This document shows, piece by piece, positions 1 to 10,728 of a stretch of DNA of 64,000 nucleotides (positions are counted from its first letter, which is position 1; each line of letters starts with the position of its first letter). Made by a program: the position numbers and the translations under genes. The notes under the pieces were generated by a model. The model made no database searches. It worked only from the letters and a program-made list of their open reading frames with translations, and was not told the origin of the DNA. The stretch comes from Yamagishiella unicocca (lineage: Eukaryota > Chlorophyta > Chlorophyceae > Chlamydomonadales > Volvocaceae), in contig BDSL01000020.1 of NCBI GenBank assembly GCA_003116995.1, forward strand, positions 372,001 through 436,000. The letters are read 5' to 3'.

Positions 1-128
1 AGCTGGTGAAGTTTGCGTGGGGCGTGTGTGGCGGGACCTGGGGTGGGTGTGTATGTGCCATAAAGATGGGTTACACGGCATGGGAAGGGGGGGAGGGGAG
101 GGGAGGGGGGGATGAGGGGAGGGGTGTT

Positions 129-184
129 GTAAAAACCGTTTTACGTGACGGGACAGGATAGTTGGCGCATGGTCGTCGGACACC
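129..184 (-). repeat. Intronic repeat family 1, copy a
   Basis: About 56 bp in an ARSA1 intron. The core on this strand reads gacaggatagttggcgcatg, preceded by aaaaaccgtttta. The same block recurs at 262, 5391, 43470, 46786 and 53809. Confidence 0.8.
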
Positions 185-261
185 AGGGGAGGGGGGTGAG
201 GCCAGGGGGGGATGAGGGGAGGGGCGGGGGGGTTACGTTAAAGAACCGGGGGCGGGGGGGG

Positions 262-316
262 CATAAAACCGCTTACGCGACGGGACAGGATGGTCGCCGC
301 ATGGTCGCCGGACACC
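262..316 (-). repeat. Intronic repeat family 1, copy b
   Basis: A diverged second copy 130 bp after copy a: cataaaaccg, then gcgacgggacaggatggtcg and catggtcgccggacacc. It is preceded by a G-run. Confidence 0.75.
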
Positions 317-365
317 GCTTTTGTGGGCGCATGCTGGAGCACTGGGAGGGGAGGGGGGGGGGGTG

Positions 366-396
366 CAAAAAAGGTCCGGTTACTCGACGTGGGAAG
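366..396 (+). repeat. Intronic repeat family 4, copy a (partial)
   Basis: Contains ccggttactcgacgtgggaa, the core shared with copies at 2271, 47105 and 51049. Confidence 0.55.
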
Positions 397-573
397 TAAG
401 TGTACAGGCGGGTGCATGGGCTTCGGACACCTGGCGGTCGCGGTTACGCAAGCTGGTGGCCCCCTGGGTTGGCAGCCGGAGCCACCTGTGAGAGTGGCTC
501 GCTGGCGGCCGGTTAAGGAAAGAGGAACAAGCTAATGCGCGACAGGGTGTGCAGCTTACAACGGAGGACCAGG

Positions 574-681
574 GCGGCTGTGAGCATGAAACGGCGTAAC
601 CGCGGATGACTGGAAGGCGCAAGAAGCCCAGCTTGCGCCCTCCTGTCATCCGCGGTTACGCCGTTTCATGCTTACAGCCGC
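574..681. repeat. Long near-perfect hairpin (37-nt arms) in an ARSA1 intron
   Basis: The left arm 574-610 and right arm 645-681 are reverse complements with one mismatch. The loop carries a further nested inverted repeat, ggcgcaag (616-623) against cttgcgcc (632-639). It lies about 60 bp from a Ty3/gypsy integrase scrap, so it may be a fold-back remnant of a mobile element. It does not look like a tRNA or any RNA family I know. Confidence 0.85.
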
Positions 682-742
682 GAATGGGGGCATGTTGAAT
701 TGTTGATGCGGCCGACGCAACGACGCCTGGTGCCGTCCCAGC

Positions 743-874
743 CCAGATACATACCGCCATGCTGTTATAGCGGGTCTGCTTAGTTTCCGGCAAACCTACA
801 ATGAAGTCCATGGATACGGACTCCCAGGGAAGCTCAGGAATCGGCAAGGGTTGGATGGAGGGAGATACGCCACC
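743..874 (-). mobile_element. Ty3/gypsy retrotransposon integrase fragment
   Basis: The - strand translates over 44 residues to a segment with IQPLPIPELPWESVSMDFIV followed by GLPETK. This is the linker and start of the integrase core found in chromovirus-like Ty3/gypsy polyproteins (PLPIP.PWESVSMDFI..LP). No reverse transcriptase, protease or LTR is seen nearby, so this is an isolated relic inside an ARSA1 intron. Confidence 0.75.
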
Positions 875-1370
875 TAGTCGCACCCGGCGTGCGTCCCGCT
901 TTCCATCGTGTGTCTTAGAACTGCGCCGCCTTGCTACGGGGAGGGAGACAGCGGTGGCGACGACAGCCGCAGCCGCACCCGGTAACGCGACTGGGGAAAT
1001 GTAGCGTGTAGGGAGGGGGGAGGAGAGTGGTGGCATCCGAGAGCCGCGCTCGTAGAAGGGACACCCGGCGGCGGCTGTCTCTAGATGTCGTACTCAGGGA
1101 CCCACCGACCCCCTGATCGGCGGGGGGTGTTGTCATGAGGGCCTTTTGCCCCCCCCCCCGCACTACCTGCCCTTCAGAACCACCCGCCCCCCCTTCACCA
1201 CCTCTTACTAACCCCCCCCTCCCACCCCCCCTCCCCTTCAATCCACCCACCTGACACTTTCCAAGCCGTACCCTATTCGACAACGTTTCTTCCAGCTACT
1301 CTTCTCCAGCTGCTTTGCCTCGTCTGTCGGCTCACGTGCGTCCTCCCTCCCTCACGTTCCACCCCCCCAG

Positions 1371-4300
1371 GTCATCCGGTTGCGCAAGAAGCTCAGCGGC
1401 GCCACTTCGGTGGTGCGGGGGCTGTTCGGGGCGGGAGACAGCCAGGTGCGGGGCTGCTGGGGGGCTGCTGGGGGGCTGCAAGGAAAACCCGTGTGGCTGC
1501 TTGTGTGTGTGGGGGGAGGGCGGGTGGGGGCGGTCGGGGGCGATTGTAGGGCGGCGAGGAAACCCGTCAACACGACATAGGGGGCGGAGGCGGGCATGGG
1601 GGGGAGGTAAGGCTGGGTGCCAGGGTGCCAGGGGGACAGGGGCTAACTTAGCTGGGTGGCAATGTGCAGAGGATCGGTGGCGGGGTGGAGCTTGTGTGAG
1701 GGCGGGCGCTCAACGGGGCTCGGTGCCGTCGGTCTGTCCCCTTCCGAGCCCTTGCTGGACCAAATCCCCCAGCAGCGACCGCCCCCGCCCTGGAACCGCT
1801 GGCCCAGCTGACGCCTGGGAGCTGCCTGCCTGCCCCGCCGCTGCACCCATTCACCGCTGCAACCCAACCCCCCTTGATTCCGTCGCCCTTCCTCTTCCCC
1901 CCTCCCTCCCCCGCCTCTTCCTCTTCCTCCTCCCCCCGGACCCTCTCCCCCGTTTCCTATGTCGTGTAACCCGGTCTTCTCTCCCCCCCGCCCTACAATT
2001 CCCACGTCGAGTAGCCGGTTTGGTTTTGCACGCCCCCCCACCCCCCGCATTCTCTTATCAAACCCCCACCCCCCGCATTCTCTTATCAAACCCCCACCCC
2101 CCGCAGGATGAGGCGGTGGAGAAGCTGGAGCTGCTGCAGCAGCGGGTGCGGCTGGTGAAGCAGCTGTTCCGCGACCCCCTGCAGACGGAGTTCATCATCG
2201 CCACCATCCCCACCTTCCTGGGGGTCAACGAGAGCTCCCGGTGCGGCTGCGGTGCTTGGGGGGCGGGGGGTACATATAAAGAACCGGTAACTCGACATGG
2301 GAATTGCAGCTGGGGGCTTCGGTGCTTGGGAGGCTTCGGTGATATTGCAGCTCAATGACGGTACCTCAAGACCGCATTGCCATCTAAGCTGGACGAACCT
2401 AGCTAGAACCAACAGGAGCCGTATGCTTTTGACACCTGGCGGATCGTGTGGACGCGGGGTCTGTCTGTACGGCATGTATGTACGGCGTTTGCCGGCGCCC
2501 ATGCTGCACGGTCACTCCCACCAGCCGCCCAGCCCGCTCCAGCGCCCAGTCCCCAGCGGCGCCAAGGCTGGCCCCAAACCGCCAGGCTTCTGACCCCTTG
2601 TCTGTGTTCGTACCCACGGGTTTCCTCTCAACCCAGCGCCACCAAGGAGCAGCTGAGCGCACGGACCGCGCCGCCAGGGGTTTCCTTGCCTTCCTCCGGC
2701 GCCATTAGTCATCTCAGTCTAGGGTATTTCGTACGCCGGTACGCACACCCTCCTACTCGAAACGTGTCTACCCTACACATGTTCTCTTTCGTACACGGGT
2801 TGTCCTTGCAACCTGGACTTCCTGGCCAGCTATTGAGGATCGCCCTCCCGGCGGCTTCTTCGGTCTGACCCCGCCCTTGCCGGCCGTGGCTCGACCACAA
2901 GACATGATGTGTTTTTCAGCCACCAGCAAACCCCGCCAACGCGCCGCCCCCCCAACGTGTTTCCCCGCATCCCCCCCTCCCGGTCCGCAGGCTGCTCCGT
3001 GCACTGCGCACCGAGAACATCCCCTGCAAGAGGATCATCGTCAACCAGGTGGGGTGGCGCGGGTGCACCCACCCCACCCACCCACCCACCCAGTCCTCCA
3101 GCATGCATCTCAAAACGTCTGGTCTTAAACGGTTTTTTCTCGCATCCACGGGTTTTCCTCGAAACCCACCCACCCACCCATCCGTCCAGCCCCAAAAACA
3201 AACCGGATTCGTGAAACGTTTCCTTGCGTCACGCGGGGTCCGCGCTTCCGTTAATATCGACGCCGCCGCCGATTTAGCTTAGCCGCCGAAGGTCGACATA
3301 TGACCTTCGACTTTCGTTTCCTCAACCAATTTCTCAAGCATGCATCTCGAAATGTCTGTTCTAAACGGTTTTTCCCCTGTACACGGGCCTTTCTTGCAAC
3401 CCATCCATCCACCCACCCCTCCACCCACCCCTCCACCCACCCTTGTCACCCTTGCCCGCCCGGCCCCCAGCTTGTGGGTCCAAGCCAGGGCGAGACGTAC
3501 CTCAAGCTCAAGATGAAGGACCAGATAGCGGCGCTGGAGATGGTGGCGAGCGACCGGGCGCTCATGCCGCTGCGCAAGGTGGTTGGGGGGGGGGGCGGGA
3601 ATCGGTACCCGGCCTTGCACTGGGCTCAGCGGACGCGCCGTGTGCGGCGTTACCCACATGGTTGGCGATCCCCGGAGCGCTCCAACGCACATGCTACCGT
3701 AGCTGAAGCTACGTCACCGGGGGTTCCCCGCCAGCGACACTTGCTGCCTGACGGTAACGGCTATATCCTCCGCGCTAGTTGGTCCCTTCCTCAGGCCCCA
3801 CCTTCAAATTGCCCGTGTCCCTCGTTTCCGCCCTTCTGTGTTTCTCATGTCCCCTCGAGTCCCCGGTTGCTGCCCTCCCGGCCCCTCTGCGCCCTCCCGC
3901 CCCTATGCGCCGGCTACATTCCCCATGTCGTTTATACGAGTCTCCTTGCTCCCTCCTCTCCCCTCCCTCCCCTCCCTCCCCTCCCTCCCCTCCCCTCCCT
4001 CCCCTCCTTCCCTCCCCCTTCCCCTCCCCGCCTTCCCTCCCCCAACTATCCTGTCCCGTTGCGTAAAACGGTTTTTAAACAGCCCCTCCCCCCTCCGCTG
4101 CTTCCCCCAGGTCATCGCGCCCATGGTGGATGTGGAGGTGCGGGGGGTGCCCGCGCTGTCGTACTTCGCCAACGTGGTGTGGAAGGACGTGTACGACACC
4201 ATGAACGCAGGTAGGCGTGCGGGGGCGCTGATCCAGCGAAAGGGTGGTGTGCAACGCCGTCTGTCCGTATGCGCGCCCTCTCCCCAACTCACATCGCCCC

Positions 4301-7300
4301 CGGTCGAGAGGCTCACGGCCCCAAGTAACAAGTTTCATGATAACATGATATGTAACACTGTTTACTGCGTTGTAAATGCTCTTTTTTTATGCAAAGTAGT
4401 ATTGTCCGTACCATCGAGCTGCGCTCATGGTCCCACAGCCTCAATCTGTACGAGCACAGCATCCCTGCCTCGAGGCGTACCGCCGCAGACATCCGCCCCC
4501 AACCATCACAAAACCCTAAACCCGCTTGCATTCCCCCGCTCCTCCCGCCGGCCGGCTGGGGATCACCTGCTCCCCCCCTTCTCCTCCTCCCCCGCACCTC
4601 GGCCCCCCCCCACCCCGCACCTCGCCGCCCCCGCATCTCTCTCCACTGCACATTCACCCCCTCCTGCCCCTCTCCTCACGGGTTTTCCTCACAATCTCTC
4701 GCCCCGCTGCCCCAGGCGCCGACCGCAAATACTTCCTGCTGGGCGGCAAGGGCGGTGTGGGCAAGACCAGCTGCTCGTCCTCCCTGGCGGTGCGGTTCGC
4801 GTCCGAGGGGTTGCCCACCCTGGTGGTGTCCACAGACCCGGCGCACTCGCTCAGCGACGCTTTCGACCAGGTGCGGACAGGAGGGGGGGTCGTGAAGAAA
4901 GCCCGTGGACGGGCGGGGAGGGGCGGAGAAGATGGCAGCGGCGGCGGTAGTGTGTCCGCACCCAGCTGGGTCACATTGGTGCCGGGCTGGGGGGCTGCTG
5001 TCAAAGCTACCGTCCACTCGGAGCCGCCTGCCGCCTGCCCGGTGATGACCTGCCCGGTCGCATCACCTTCCGCCAGCTGCCCTGCCTTGGCCCTACACGC
5101 GCCACACTCACCTGAGTGCGCGCCTCACAGTGCCGTGCCACGTACGACTCAGTTGGTGATCTGGGATGCAGGACAGGCTGGCACAGCAGAGATGCAGTGG
5201 GGTTAGTTGGTAATACTGTACTTCAACCCCGCCACACAAAAACACCGCCCTGACCAACACCTCCAGGACCTGACGGGCGGCGAGCCGGTCCGCATAACGT
5301 CCCCCCTTGGAGGTGACATGCCGCTGTGGGGGCTGCAGCTGGACCCGGAGCAGGTGCGAGCCGGGGGGGGGGTGAGGAGTGGGGTGGTGTTGTAGAAACC
5401 GTTTTACGCGACGCGACAGGATAGTTGGCGCATGGTCGTCGGACACCAATTGCGGGGGGGGCTTCGGCCGGAGGCAGCGAGGGGGCGGAACTCGTGGTCC
5501 GAGGCGTAGAGAGCAAAAGGGCAGCCGGGGAGGGGGGTTCAGGCGCCTAGGGTGGGCGGCAGCCAGCTAGCAGTGTGGGGTTTGGGCAGACCGTGCGAGA
5601 TCGGGTTTGAACGGTGAACCTATCGCGGGGTACCAACATGGCGGGCCGGCAGGAGTTGCAGTCTGCCGGTGGTGGTGGTTCTGTGGAGGGGGGGGAGTAA
5701 TGCGAATCTGTGGCGCAGCAAGCAGGGCGACGACACCAGTAGCGGCGGGCGGTGGGCGGTGGGACGCGTGCCGATCTAGGCGAGAGGCTGCTCTGCTAGG
5801 CAAGAAGCCGCTCAAAACACGCTGCAATACAGGCCAACCTAATCCTACGATGCGTGACGCATGCCTGCTGTGTGGACACCCCTCCCTGCCGTCACCGCCC
5901 TGATCCCTCCTCACCACCATTGCCGTGCCCACCGGTCGGACGTGGACATCCGCACCCACGCCCACACCCCACCACCACCCCCATCCCGACATGCGCCCAG
6001 GCCAAGACGGAGCTGCGGGAGGTGCTGGCTGACGACGGCGGCAAGAAGCTGAACGAGGTGCGGCCGAGGAGCGGGTGCCACGATGGCTGTTGGGCGTAGG
6101 TTCAAGCCTGATAGACAGTGTTAAACGTTGTCGTCCTTCCGCAATCGGACGGGGCTTGCTGACAGGACTGATGCCGCGTCTTTCTGCAAGGTAGGAACGT
6201 CGGGTAGGATAATAAAAGTATGTTGGATGGGTCACCGTTTCATCGGAGGTAGTAGCCGTGGTCGCTCTCGCGGGCGCCTCGGCTGTAGCTGCTGGGGCGG
6301 ACGGTGAAGGAGCACGCGGGTCGCTCCTTTGTGCGGGTCAAGGCGTGTTAGGTCGATAGCGACCGGGTCCCCACTCGTGGGAGGTGGCACCACAGCTCCC
6401 TAGCTGGTCCGCCGCTGGTCCACCGCTCTTCAGCACAGCTCCCTAGCTGGTCCGCCGCTGGTCCACCGCTCTTCAGCACAGCTCCCTAGGTGGTCCGCCG
6501 CTGGTCCACCGCTCTCCAGCCGCCCGGCAGCGCACGCAGCTCGACACTGCCCCAGACTTGCGCCGCACTGCCGTGGGTGTCGCTCCTGGCTGCTGTCCCG
6601 CCACCGCAACCTACACCAATCCTCCGATGTGTCAGCTCCTAACCTAACCTGTCATCCTGGCTGGACGCAGGTCCTGGACGGGCTAGGGCTGGGCGTCGTG
6701 AGCGAGCAGCTCAAGGTGGGGTGTGGGTGGCTGGGTGGGTGGCTGGGTGTGGGTGGCTGGGGGGGGGGGGTAAGGAGGCCCGTGAGCCGGCGGAGGAAGA
6801 GGGGAAACCTTACTCTTGGGAGAACACGTTCGTAATAATACATGGGTGGGTGCGTGGGCAGCAAAGTAACGAGCCTGTTGAGGCACAATAAAACAGCCAA
6901 AGAGCTTGAGCACAATGCGCCTACCTAGCTCGAAACGTAATCCACCCGGTGACACGACAAGAGCCGCACCCACCTGCTCGCAGGACTTGCAACTGGGGGA
7001 GCTGCTCGACACACCTCCTCCGGGTGTGGACGAGGCCATTGCTATCGCCAAGGTACGACAGGCGGGCAGGCGGGTTGCAATCGGAGGGGCTCCTCCATCC
7101 GCCGAGCCTTCCCTTCACTCGGAGATGCGTGTGGCCCTCTCCGCCCTGTCGCTACCCTCGCCTCCCGTTCCCGCAACTTCCCAGATCCCCAACCGATCCT
7201 CGATACATTGCGTCCACCACCATCACCACCACCGCAACCACCGCAACCACCACCACCACCGCAACCACCGCCACCGGCGGCCTAGTCATACTCCCCTACT

Positions 7301-10300
7301 CGAAGTGTGTGTACACCGTTCGGTTTCACACTTCATACCTTTCATTGCCGACACACGGGTTTGGTCTCGTGCCCTCCTTCAAGGAGGCCCCCCGCCGCCC
7401 ACCACCTCACCCCCGGTTGCCCGCCATCGCGCCACCCCACCCCACCCCACCGTCCAGCCGCCTTTACTTAGTTCACTACTCCAGTCGCTCTCATAGCACC
7501 ATTTCCCCCAAACAGCCTGCGTTACCTTCATGTTACGATTCAGCTGTGCCCCCTCTCCGTCTACTTGTCAATTACATCTTCTTGGGCCACGCACCATCTT
7601 CATCGCCCTTGGTTTGTCAGCCGTGGATTTGCGGATATTGTATTCCCCCTTCCCCCCCCCGCCCGCAGGTGGTCCAGTTCCTCAAGGCGCCCGAGTACGC
7701 GCACTTTAAGCGCATCATCTTCGACACCGCACCCACCGGCCACACCCTCCGGCTGCTGTCGCTGCCGGACTTCCTGGACGCGTCCCTAGGTGAGGAAGCG
7801 AGGGAAGGCGATAACGGCCTAAACTGGCCCACCCATCGTGACAGAGATTTGAAGCCAGAGCTATCATGGATGGAAGTGGCGCCGCTAGCTGGTGGCACAC
7901 GGGGCCGGGCGTGTGGGAAGGGGCATAAAGACCGGGCGTGCGAGGGGGTTTCGAGGATGCCAGAAAAAACCGTTTGGGGAGGGGGTAAGCGTGCGGGGAA
8001 GGGGGGGTTGCTGCGCCCCAAGGGCCGACTGGGTGACTGGCTGAGTGGGTGTGGTGGTGGGAGGCTGGGTGCTGGTGGGATGTATGAAGGTAGCTGTGTG
8101 AAGGTAGCTGCGCAGCCGCCTGCTGGAAGGCCAGGGGGTCGTACCTTCGCACACGTGAGTGGTGGTGGCGGGGCAGTAGGGCTGCTGGTGCGCCGGTGGC
8201 GGGACAGCGCGCAAGGCAAGAGGAGCCAGCCAGCACGTGCTGGCAAAAATACGCGATTGGGGCCGCCCAGAGCTCAAATTGGGGCTTCAATGGGGGAAGC
8301 GTGCAGCGCGCGCCCGACTCACTGCACACATCGCTGGTCTAGGATTCTTTACGACCCGTCCGCGTCAGCCGGCCACCCTTCCATCTGCCAACCCGACGGC
8401 TGCCAAGTGGCAGCCCAACTCCCCGACTGCTGTCCGGGACTGCTCCCCGACGGCTGCCCGCCCACCGCACCGCCACCTCGTTCCCATGCACACCAGGCAA
8501 GCTGGTGCGGCTGCGGCAGAAGCTGTCCTCCGCCACCAGCGCCGTCAAGTCCTTCTTCAGCGGCGGCCAGCAGGCCGGCGAGGTGGACGTGGCGGTGCAG
8601 CGGCTGGAACAGCTGCAGGTGAGGAGGCCCGTCGCCCGGTGGCCCGGTGACTGGTGACCGGTGGCCCGGTGGCCGGTGCAGCGCCGGTGCCCCCACACTC
8701 CTGGTGCCTGGAGGAATCGGCCGGGGAAAACGTTCACCCTTAGCACGCTCGCAGTGGTATTCGGTGGTTTAGGGGGCAGCATTCAGGGTTGTGGTTGTAG
8801 GTAGGCGGTTTTCATCCATGTGCGCAGCTGCGAGAGAGCAGTAGTTGCAAGCGCGGGTGCGTTCCTTCCGGTCCGCCTCTCCCCTCCGCATCAGGCCAGC
8901 ATGGAGGACGCCAAGGCGCTGTTCCGAAACCAAAAAACCACCGAGTTTATCATCGTCACCATCCCAACCGTCATGGCCACAGCTGAGAGCTGCAGGTACG
9001 GCTCCCTTGGCCCTCTCGTTTTCCTTTGCTTTCTGGTTTTCCTGGTCTGCCCTCCTGGGTCTCCACTGATCGCCGCCACCCCTCTGGATGGAGAGGAAGG
9101 GACTTGGATTATAGTCGTGCGCTGGGTGTTCTCGAGCTTCGAAATGTTATCGGGCGCAGATGACCCGTCGAACAAAGTATCGCAGGACAACAACATCGTC
9201 CGTCGTGCGTTGCGTGGGGGGTGTTATCTTCGTGACGGCCCGGACTGCGACACCCGCACCACGCACCCCAGAACCCTTGATGTTTTACGGGATGCGCCCA
9301 ACGTGTTTACGACGATGTGGTGGCTAGCAGGAGGTCACATGTGTTATGCCGGAACAGGGCCTTGGGCGGGTCAGGCCATCAGCTGGCCGCTGTCAGGGCA
9401 GCGCATTGGGGTTCGAATCCCCAGCCCCTAGGACCCATCAACCTCAGCGCAAACCCGTCCTCACACACGCCGCCTCACAGCCCGACGTCACTCAGAGCCC
9501 GGCGCCCTGTCGCTCCGCGCCCTCACACACTCCGCGCCCTCACACACTCCGCGCCCTCACACACTCCGCGCCCCGCACACTCCGCAGGCTCGCCGCAGCA
9601 CTGCAGGCCGAGGGCATCCCGCTGAAGACCATCATCGTCAACCAGGTGGGAGGAGGTGGGCTTGTGGTGGCTGGTAGCCGTCGCCGTGCGCTGGGCAGCT
9701 GTCCGCCTCGCAGTGGACGCAGCTGTCCGCCCCGCAGTGGACGCAGCTGTCCGCCCCGCAGTGGACGCATGCATACGAGTCGTGGCCGCTCCACCTGACA
9801 CCGTGGTGTTGCGGAGGTGGCCAAGTGGGCCCTACCTGTGCCCTCCCGATGAATGATACCCACCCCTACCCTGTCGCTGACTTGCAAGCATTGACCTGGC
9901 GTCACCCCTTCCCGGCGTACACAGCGCACACACACGAAGCTCAGCATTTATAAAACACACGAAGCAGCGACACTTGATTGAGCAAGTGCTTGCTGACCAT
10001 CGCGCCACCGCGTTCTGGTTTCGGAAGGGCTCTTGTGGTTAGGGGGGCCCTTTTCAGTGTTCTGTATCTGTCGAGCCAATCCTTGTCTGATCGCAACGTT
10101 TTACTTCCGGCGCCCTAGCGAGGCTACTCCTCTATGGCCTCTGTGCCTGCTGCCCATCAAGTCCATTCACTTGCATGCGCTTCATGGTGCTTCCTGCCAC
10201 CCGTCCCGCCCGCAAGCCACGGATTTCTTTCCTCAGCCACAAACCACAAGACCCAGGCCCCCCCACCCCTGCACCCAAACCCAGTTCTCCAGCATGCATC

Positions 10301-10728
10301 TCCAAACGTCTGTTCTAAACGGTTTTTTTCGGGCATCCACGGGTCTTCCTCGAACCCCTGCACCCTATGTTTCCACGCGTTCCAACCAGGTCTCCTCCTA
10401 GCCTAATGGCTGCTTTGCCGCCTCGTGTGGCAAACACGCAGTCCTAGCTACGCTGGCCCCCCCCCTCAACCCCTCCCCTCCAACCCCGACCCTCCAACCC
10501 CACCCCACCCCAACGCCAACCCCGTCCTCGCAGGTGGTCCAGGCGAACGCGACCGACAAATTCCTATCCGCCCGCCGCGGCGACCAGGCCCGCGCGCTGC
10601 AGCACCTGGAGGAGGACGTCGGCCCCGACGGACTGGCGTCCCTGCAGCTGATCAAGGCGCCGCTGTGCGACCTGGAGGTCAGGGGCGTTCCGGCGCTCCA
10701 ATACTTTGGCGGCGTCGTGTGGAAGTAG
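1371..10728 (+). CDS. ARSA1: ArsA/GET3-type ATPase with two tandem domains (ARSA1, chloroplast type), 5'-partial
   Basis: Family role: ATP-driven targeting of tail-anchored membrane proteins; the double-domain form is the chloroplast ArsA1/GET3B of Chlamydomonas. Fifteen exons join in phase: 1371-1445, 2107-2240, 2991-3048, 3471-3578, 4111-4210, 4716-4870, 5267-5353, 6001-6057, 6671-6715, 6984-7052, 7669-7789, 8497-8618, 8895-8995, 9588-9645, 10534-10728 (stop TAG). They give 494 residues: the C-terminal part of domain 1, then a whole domain 2. Domain 2 shows the P-loop GKGGVGKT and switch [14 protein letters not shown] (exon 4716-4870), switch [10 protein letters not shown] (exon 7669-7789), and IIVNQ and [12 protein letters not shown] near the end. 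Domain 1 repeats [15 protein letters not shown] and [12 protein letters not shown]. No CxxC is visible, unlike cytosolic GET3. The transit peptide and first P-loop must lie left of the window. Family assignment is secure; the chloroplast location is inferred from the double-domain type. Confidence -1.
1994..2030 (-). repeat. Intronic repeat family 4, copy b
   Basis: ctacaattcccacgtcgagt followed by agccggttt, just upstream of a C-rich acceptor region. It is the reverse complement of copy 2271. Confidence 0.7.
2032..2106 (+). repeat. Three 27-bp tandem units running into a 3' splice site
   Basis: The units contain cattctcttatcaaac separated by C-runs. The last unit ends in ccccccgcag, the acceptor of the exon starting at 2107. 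The ttctcttatcaaac block is also the end of family 3. Confidence 0.7.
2271..2309 (+). repeat. Intronic repeat family 4, copy c
   Basis: tataaagaaccggtaactcg followed by acatgggaattg, 30 nt after the donor at 2241 and directly after a G-run. Confidence 0.75.
3096..3167 (-). repeat. Intronic repeat family 2, copy a
   Basis: ctccagcatgcatctcaaaa, then taaacggttttttctcgcat and ccacgggttttcctcgaaac. About 72 bp, oriented towards the downstream acceptor at 3470. Confidence 0.8.
3333..3402 (-). repeat. Intronic repeat family 2, copy b
   Basis: A second copy in the same ARSA1 intron: ctcaagcatgcatctcgaaa, then ctaaacggttttt, with the last third replaced by cctgtacacgggcctttctt. Confidence 0.8.
4041..4080 (+). 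repeat. Intronic repeat family 1, copy c (truncated)
   Basis: caactatcctgtcccgttgc followed by gtaaaacggtttttaaac, ending 30 nt before the acceptor at 4110. The core matches the copy at 53809. Confidence 0.8.
5391..5447 (-). repeat. Intronic repeat family 1, copy d
   Basis: tgtagaaaccgttttacgcg, then gacaggatagttggcgcatg, starting 37 nt after the donor at 5354 behind a G-run. The orientation is opposite to acceptor-side copies. Confidence 0.8.
6391..6519 (+). repeat. 43-bp tandem repeat, three copies
   Basis: Units start at 6391, 6434 and 6477 with cacagctccctag, in the intron between the exons ending 6057 and starting 6671. Confidence 0.85.
7591..7646 (-). repeat. Intronic repeat family 3, copy a
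   Basis: cgcccttggtttgtcagccg followed by tggatttgcggat, 20 nt before the acceptor at 7668. Confidence 0.75.
9514..9587 (+). repeat. 17-bp tandem repeat overlapping a 3' splice site
   Basis: About five units of tccgcgccctcacacac. The last, shortened unit ends cacactccgcag and supplies the acceptor for the ARSA1 exon at 9588. Confidence 0.8.
9697..9768 (+). repeat. 24-bp tandem repeat, three copies
   Basis: Units of gcagctgtccgccccgcagt plus ggac, in the last ARSA1 intron shortly after the donor at 9646. Confidence 0.8.
10287..10357 (-). repeat. Intronic repeat family 2, copy c
   Basis: ctccagcatgcatctccaaa, then ttctaaacggtttttttcgg and catccacgggtcttcctcga, in the last ARSA1 intron. Confidence 0.8.

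Noticed and set aside
9340..9440. tRNA-like stretch with a good box B (ggggttcgaatcccc)
   Set aside because: Only the T-arm is convincing; no acceptor stem, D-arm or anticodon arm can be drawn. At most it is a tRNA-derived scrap.
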